From: Parelaphostrongylus tenuis
Lineage: Eukaryota > Nematoda > Chromadorea > Rhabditida > Metastrongylidae
Reading direction: 5' to 3'
Assembly (NCBI GenBank): GCA_019055375.1
Contig: JAHQIW010005382.1
Location: 1-64,000, forward strand
Length of the DNA: 64,000 nucleotides
Shown piece after piece: positions 58,741 to 64,000 of this stretch. Below the pieces are notes generated by a model. That model ran no database searches and was not told where the DNA came from. It worked only from the letters and a program-made list of their open reading frames with translations. Position 1 is the first letter of the stretch. The number at the start of each line of letters is the position of its first letter. A program made the position numbers and the translations under genes.

Positions 58741-61013
58741 TAAGTGCCAATGTTCTCCACATTACGATATGAAACTCGCCAGCCGCCATGTTTGAATGAA
58801 ATCGCCATCATGAACGACAATCGCGAGGGAAGCGACAAATAAAAATTGTACTAGGATTCGCACAATTCGTTAAGACGGGCCGATCATGTATCTAAGTAGG
58901 TGAGCATTCTCTTCGCCTATGTTGCAAAAGTGGAGTTGTGTTTTTCAACTTATCATTATTTCGATCTCCATAGAATTTTGTTCGTCCCACAGTCAACACT
59001 AGAGCACCGGACATGTGCAATTCGTTGAAGCCAGTTGGTTTCTAACATACGAGCCTTACATTTACTTAAACAAATCTCGTCGTTACCAAAAAGTAAAGCA
59101 GGATTCTGAACGACGATTTGCTCTTCGACCTCTCACCGAATATCTCCTCATCAGTGTTCTCTTAATGTAACTGGGTTCAATACGGTCCAATATTAGCTAG
59201 AGTTTCAGAGGCTTCCATTCTTCGGAGCTCGTGAAGATCACACTGATGCGCAATTTCTTCGCAGTTTGGATGGCGCACCACCGAAGACAGTGAACGCCGA
59301 GTCACAGTAATGAACAATCAAGAAAGAGGCAGTACTTGCTAGTCATCCTCAAAACAAATGTGGTTTTTCATCCAGAACTTCTTTGTAACGCGAAATTATT
59401 CGACTCCTTCCCGCACATTCATAAGCACGTCGTGGAAATCGAACAGCTGTCTATTTTCAAGCCATGAAAGTGGAAATAGATACTCGTAGGAAACAGCTGG
59501 GTTTGCCAAGAAGTCTGTGGTTTACTGGTGAAGGGCCACAACCACTTGCACATGGTCACATTGAAGTTATGCCAAAAAATAAAGCTTGAGAGCGGTATAC
59601 GGAATCGTCTTAGAGGACAGTCAACTGAAATACGTGGGACACGCAAATTATATAGACGTTTATAGTGCTAGAGGTTGGAACGACGACTAGTGTTCAAAGA
59701 AAATTATAAAGAAATAATCATGAGTGAATATTTATAGAACGATGGAAGAGAATTTTGTCTATAATTTTATATAGGTCATGACTCCTGAAATACACTAACT
59801 ACTCATTATTGAGAGTTATCGATGAACTGGCATCACATGCAGTATGCATTATCATTTTTGACCAACAATTTATCGTTTTTCAACTTTTAGTCGCCGCCAT
59901 GACATTTAGCTACTGCATATGGTGAAGAACTACAAATTTCAAATATTAATACGTTATACCTTTTGTATAACTCATTACACATAACCGAATGACAACAACA
60001 GTATGGTGGCATAGTGCACTAGCTTTTCTTCACACAGAAGAAATATGTATGTTTCAAAGGCAGATGAGGGTGTAGAGCAAACCGAGTAAGAAAAAGACGA
60101 GAAAATTGAAACTTTTTTATTGAGGAAGGACACTAAAAGCACAGAGCTAAGTAAGGCATGGTTATTTAAAGGATTTTTAAGTTTAGAATCACGTTCGCCA
60201 CCATTGCAAGTCTCCCTAGTCATTTAGGAATACGAGCAATCAATCAAGGAGAAATGTTTTGTACATATCATACTGTATAATTGGAGAACTTTGCAATGTC
60301 GTATGGATCAGAGTGAATAGATGAGAAGAAGTTGCTCATTTGATGTCTCATCTATCTTTCGTACACAGCCTGCTTGCGACTTCCTTTTCACGTGAGCCCC
60401 TCGAACGAAGACTGCTGGGGTGGCATGTCACGTGAAAATGGGCCATATAATTATAAGGCTGTACCACAATTTCTCCACACTAAAGCCACACTGTTTACTT
60501 TTCTGTCACAAAATGTGTTATTACCAGGAGGTTGTAGTAAGTTAAAGAAAGTCTGGTTTTTCATGATTAGGAGGAGACAAATAAAAAAGTTCATTCTCTG
60601 GAAGCGAACTTTTCAGAGGAGTGTTAGCAATTACTCGAAAACTGAGACTTGAGGCTACAGCAAACGTCTCCAGTTTTTTAAAGCACCCCTTTATAATGCT
60701 GTAGCATTCACATTGAATTTATGTTTCACACTCGCCTCTCGCTCACATTTTTTACCACGCATAAAATTCAATGGAAGCCGAAAAGCATATCAATGTGTAG
60801 AGAAATTTCCGTAGTGTCTTAATAATTTGTTTTACTTGGAGTTTCTTTCGATGTGGAGGAGAAATTGCCAATTGAATAACCAAATATCGATCGTCTCGCT
60901 CTTCTCATACCACGTCCCCTGCCACGGTTCTCGCCTTTTCAAATAGCGTGTACGCAACGTTACCAAAAATGTAAAACTCAGTTGTGCTTCCAGTAAATAA
61001 GCATGTCGCTAGA
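58741..61013. other. Right-arm stretch without a supported gene
   Basis: Mirror of 11621-13893, with one R1 copy (minus) at 60579-60650. Confidence 0.5.
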
Positions 61014-61404
61014 ACGTGAAAACATTATGCTACAGTTGATTACTAATAATCTGATGAAAGAGTTCTGTTCGGCGAGGTTTAAAGCACAAATCAAAAGACC
61101 AGAAGAGGTCAAAAGATCAAGGGAGCTTTATAAAAAGCAGACATTTTTTGAGTTCTTCAATGCTTGTGCTATAGTTTGAGTACTAGCCATCCGAGGAAGA
61201 TATTTAGTCTAGCGAAATGTAAGGGAGATAAAAGAAAAACTTGGTTTTATAAGACATAATTTTATTTTGAATGATACAGCACTACATAGGGTATTCAGAA
61301 TCAGCCGGCGACGTGGCGCTGTAGTCTCAAGTCTCAGCTTTGGAATGGTTTCTAACATTCCTAAGAAATGTTCTTCTCTAGCGAACGAGATCGATTTATC
61401 ATTT
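61014..61404 (+). repeat. Dispersed repeat R1 copies (right arm)
   Basis: Mirror of 11230-11620. Plus orientation shows GTTGATTACTAATAATCTGA, GAGTTCTGTTCGGCG and CAGCTTTGGAATGGTTTCTA ACATTCC. Confidence 0.6.
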
Positions 61405-61483
61405 CGTCTCTATCAATCAAGAATAGCCGAAAGTTTAATAGATTTAGCAGGGGGTATAAAAGTATACGCGCATCATTTAAGTA

Positions 61484-62209
61484 AATGGACTATTCCAAAG
61501 TGATGTCTCGATGGCTAGCTTGTGCACTAACTAATCGCCCTGCTCGATGACGGTCTGGGAAGTCTTTGCTGTGGCCGTCACGCAAGACCTTTTCATACCA
61601 CACATCATTGGGGATGAGTCTTGGGTCATTTACGACAAGAACGCGCGCCACTCCTAATAGCTGCATCGTTTCAAGCACTGGCTCCCAGATCAACAATTGA
61701 TCATGTTCCATGTTCGGAAGATCATTCACTCGGTTTTCTGAGACTGGGCAAGGCATACTGTTTTGAGAACTATTCGAGAACAGGCAGACATTCAGTGTCG
61801 GCGTTTACGAGAAACATCTCCGAAAGTTGCTGCAGCAATTTGATAGAATCTTGCGAAGGACCCAGTGTTACATTTCCCTAGAGCAACACTCACCTCACAT
61901 TGCAATACCAAGTCATCACAGCTCCTGGAAACTGAGATGGACCACGGTACTACATTTTCCGTGTAACCCTGAAATTGATCTATGGACAACTATCACTTCC
62001 GCGCTCTAGCAAGCAGCATCTGTGGGAGAAAATATTTCAAACCTGAAGCCCGCTCAGAACTTACCCCACAGGCTTCTTTAGTCGCCAGTCTCATTAGCTC
62101 TGGGAGCAGGACAACCCCTGTTCGCCCAGCAATTTTTTGCTTATCACTGATCATGATGGTGATTACAGTGTTGAATAACCAATTCCTTCTAAATGGGTAA
62201 CAGCTGAAC
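61484..62209 (+). pseudogene. Decayed mariner transposase (right arm)
   Basis: Mirror of 10425-11150. The GDESW block lies near 61611-61630 and the DNYHFRALASSICGRKYF block at 61985-62040. The C-terminal frame 61982-62200 is intact through both. Broken by stops and a missing Thr before GDESW. Confidence 0.8.
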
Positions 62210-64000
62210 TGGCAAAAATGTCAAAACGAGAAAAATAATGTGACGACCTGAAGACTCCATGAGCAACTCGTCACTAATTTTAAACAGGCACACAATCAGT
62301 TACACAAACGAAGGATTGTCGTAGGCGATTGGTGGTGGTAGTGGAAGCCCTGCTACGTGTCGTGCTACGTCTGAGAGGGTGGAACAATGGCAGGCGAGAT
62401 TACGAATGGCGAGTGAGACGGATTAATGATAGGAGATAAGTTGACAGAAGAGTAGGCAATATTATGGATATAGAACAAACGAAGCAGTGCTATACGATTT
62501 ATCAGCATAGACGCATCTGATCTTCAATTGAAGTTGAGATGCTAAGGCCTTTTTAATTTTTAGTCTGTAAATTTCGCACACATTCTACAATCGCTAGACT
62601 GCTACATGTTTAATTAAGCATATGAATGAGATGCCGCGTTTGCAATAACTCATTAGTGGCGTAAGGGACATTTCAATGCTGATTTCCGATTTCATGGCTT
62701 TCCGAACTTCACCGCTGCAATAAAACCTACAGAAGAAAAATTTTCTTCAGAGAAGGTTCATCGACAAGATGGAATTAAAAGATGAACGCCATTTAACTCT
62801 AATTGGGAATTATTTTGGAGCTTACACTACCAGCTAAGAAGGGATATTTAAGTATACAAGTATTCAGTTTCAATCACTACGGGCACTGTATGAAATGTGT
62901 GAATACGAAAATATCACAATAGACTTGGCATAAGCAGCGGAATACTTTTTAATGTCGACAACAACGTATTGCATGATAGGTTGCATTACGAATAATAAAA
63001 AGTAAAATACTAGAAATATTGAACGTTGTCTCTCCCACAAAATAACCGCGAGAGCTTCTTGACAGAGAGCCTGCCCACTCATTCGTAAAAAGCAAAATGA
63101 CGTATCCATCAGAGCTCAAGAGGAAAGTAAGTGGAAGCCCAATACAACTAGAATAGATCCAGAAGTATTATCTCATCAACTGCCACTAAACAAACAACCA
63201 CATCCTACATGCAATCAGCAACAGAATCAGGAATCGTAAAGCAACATTACATCTGAAACACTTTTGATATGGAATTGTGGAACGAGATTGTGTGCAGGCA
63301 TTTGCAACAGAGCTCTCTTGGACTTACACGATGCTTGTGACTGCGTAGAAGATGTGTCATATGCCTAAATGACTGGAAAGGTGAAATTGTGAGACCATCA
63401 GAGAGGGATATTCAAATACTTAGTGATATCCTATGCAGCAAGATAACACATTTTGCTTTCCCTCTTCGTCTTCTTCATAGCCATTCTCGATTGCTAGTCG
63501 TTAGAATATGACTGTTAACTCCATGAGGCATTAACCGTTGATTCACAAAGTTATGATAAAATACGAAAATGTTAATATCAAGCAGAAAATAGAGACTTGG
63601 AGAAATTGAGTGATAAAATAACACAAAGTACTCAGTGTAAATTCTAAAGAGTCACCGCCAATATCGCTAATCGCTTAATTTCGTGTATATTCAATCGAGC
63701 TGCTTCTGTTGTGCATGTCACCATGAAGGCTTAGAGAAAATTAAAAACATGAAGAAACAGGAGGGCTGTCTGCCTTTCTGCCCTGACACGCTGACGAGAT
63801 CTGGGAGACGTGAAATTTGGGAGAATGTCTTACTAGAAAGGGAATAATGCAAAAAATACAGAAATATGTATGGAGAATTGAGAAGAAGAAGCGACAGCAA
63901 AATAGACACATCAGTCACTTTAGCAACAACAAATACAAGCCATATTGAGCACGTAGTAACTGAGAGGAGAAACAATCAAAGAATTACGAAATGTGGCAAC
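62210..64000. other. Right-arm outer part, no supported gene
   Basis: Mirror of 8634-10424; motif-free frames at 62870-63109 and 63718-63975 (minus). Confidence 0.5.

Larger units (their letters stand above)
50794..64000 (-). repeat. Right arm of the inverted duplication (cut by window end)
   Basis: Reverse complement of 8634-21839 with sparse substitutions and small indels. The inner edge is sharp: homology begins at TCCTGTTCACATATAC, preceded by a T-rich filler (about 50782-50793) between it and MITE M3. The outer end is beyond the window. Confidence 0.97.

Noticed and set aside
1..64000. CRISPR array, operon of bacterial genes, rRNA cluster
   Set aside because: No regularly spaced repeats, no bacterial gene organisation and no rRNA-like conserved blocks seen.

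Overview
The window looks like nuclear DNA from a nematode, most likely a strongylid (hookworm-type, clade V) worm. The DNA is AT-rich. Recognisable coding pieces are short exons bounded by TTTCAG/TTACAG-type acceptors and GTAAGT/GTATGT/GTTAGT-type donors. The repeats are RTE-type LINE fragments, mariner relics and tRNA-derived SINEs, the set usual in these worms. There is no bacterial-style gene order and no rRNA or CRISPR. Species assignment is inference.

Architecture. About 26 kb of the 64 kb is one very large inverted duplication. The left arm runs from at least 8634 to 21839. The right arm runs from 50794 to the window end. Coordinates pair as x + y = about 72624-72634, so there are only small indels and scattered substitutions over 13.2 kb. 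The spacer is about 29 kb. Because the right arm is cut by the window edge, it cannot be told whether bases 1-8633 also belong to the left arm. Each arm carries a decayed mariner transposase, a frameshifted RTE reverse transcriptase, a SINE, an RTE endonuclease scrap, several exon-like blocks of an unrecognised coiled-coil gene, and a degenerate GT/CA microsatellite at the inner end. Everything plus in one arm is minus in the other.

Spacer. From left to right it holds a diverged third copy of the arm coiled-coil segment (24084-25275), a 3'-terminal exon (25802-26025), an internally deleted mariner with both inverted repeats (26907-27648), and then the most interesting part. This is a series of plus-strand exon blocks that read as forkhead-associated (FHA) domain pieces: 30364-32732, 32865-32975, 35693-37590 and 46501-46893. 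A half-RING exon lies at 38316-38394. Two of the FHA starts share an intron at the same codon position and phase, and two FHA ends align without gaps, so these look like tandemly duplicated small FHA genes. RTE fragments, tRNA-like SINE copies, MITEs and one high-copy dispersed repeat (called R1 here) are scattered through introns and intergenic DNA.

Left end (1-8633). This is mostly unassigned AT-rich DNA with R1 copies, a 587-bp mariner-like MITE (7157-7743) and two coding-looking stretches (1681-1950 plus, 8456-8201 minus). No complete, confidently named gene is present in the window. All gene models are partial and were read by eye from reading frame, splice signals and motif spacing.
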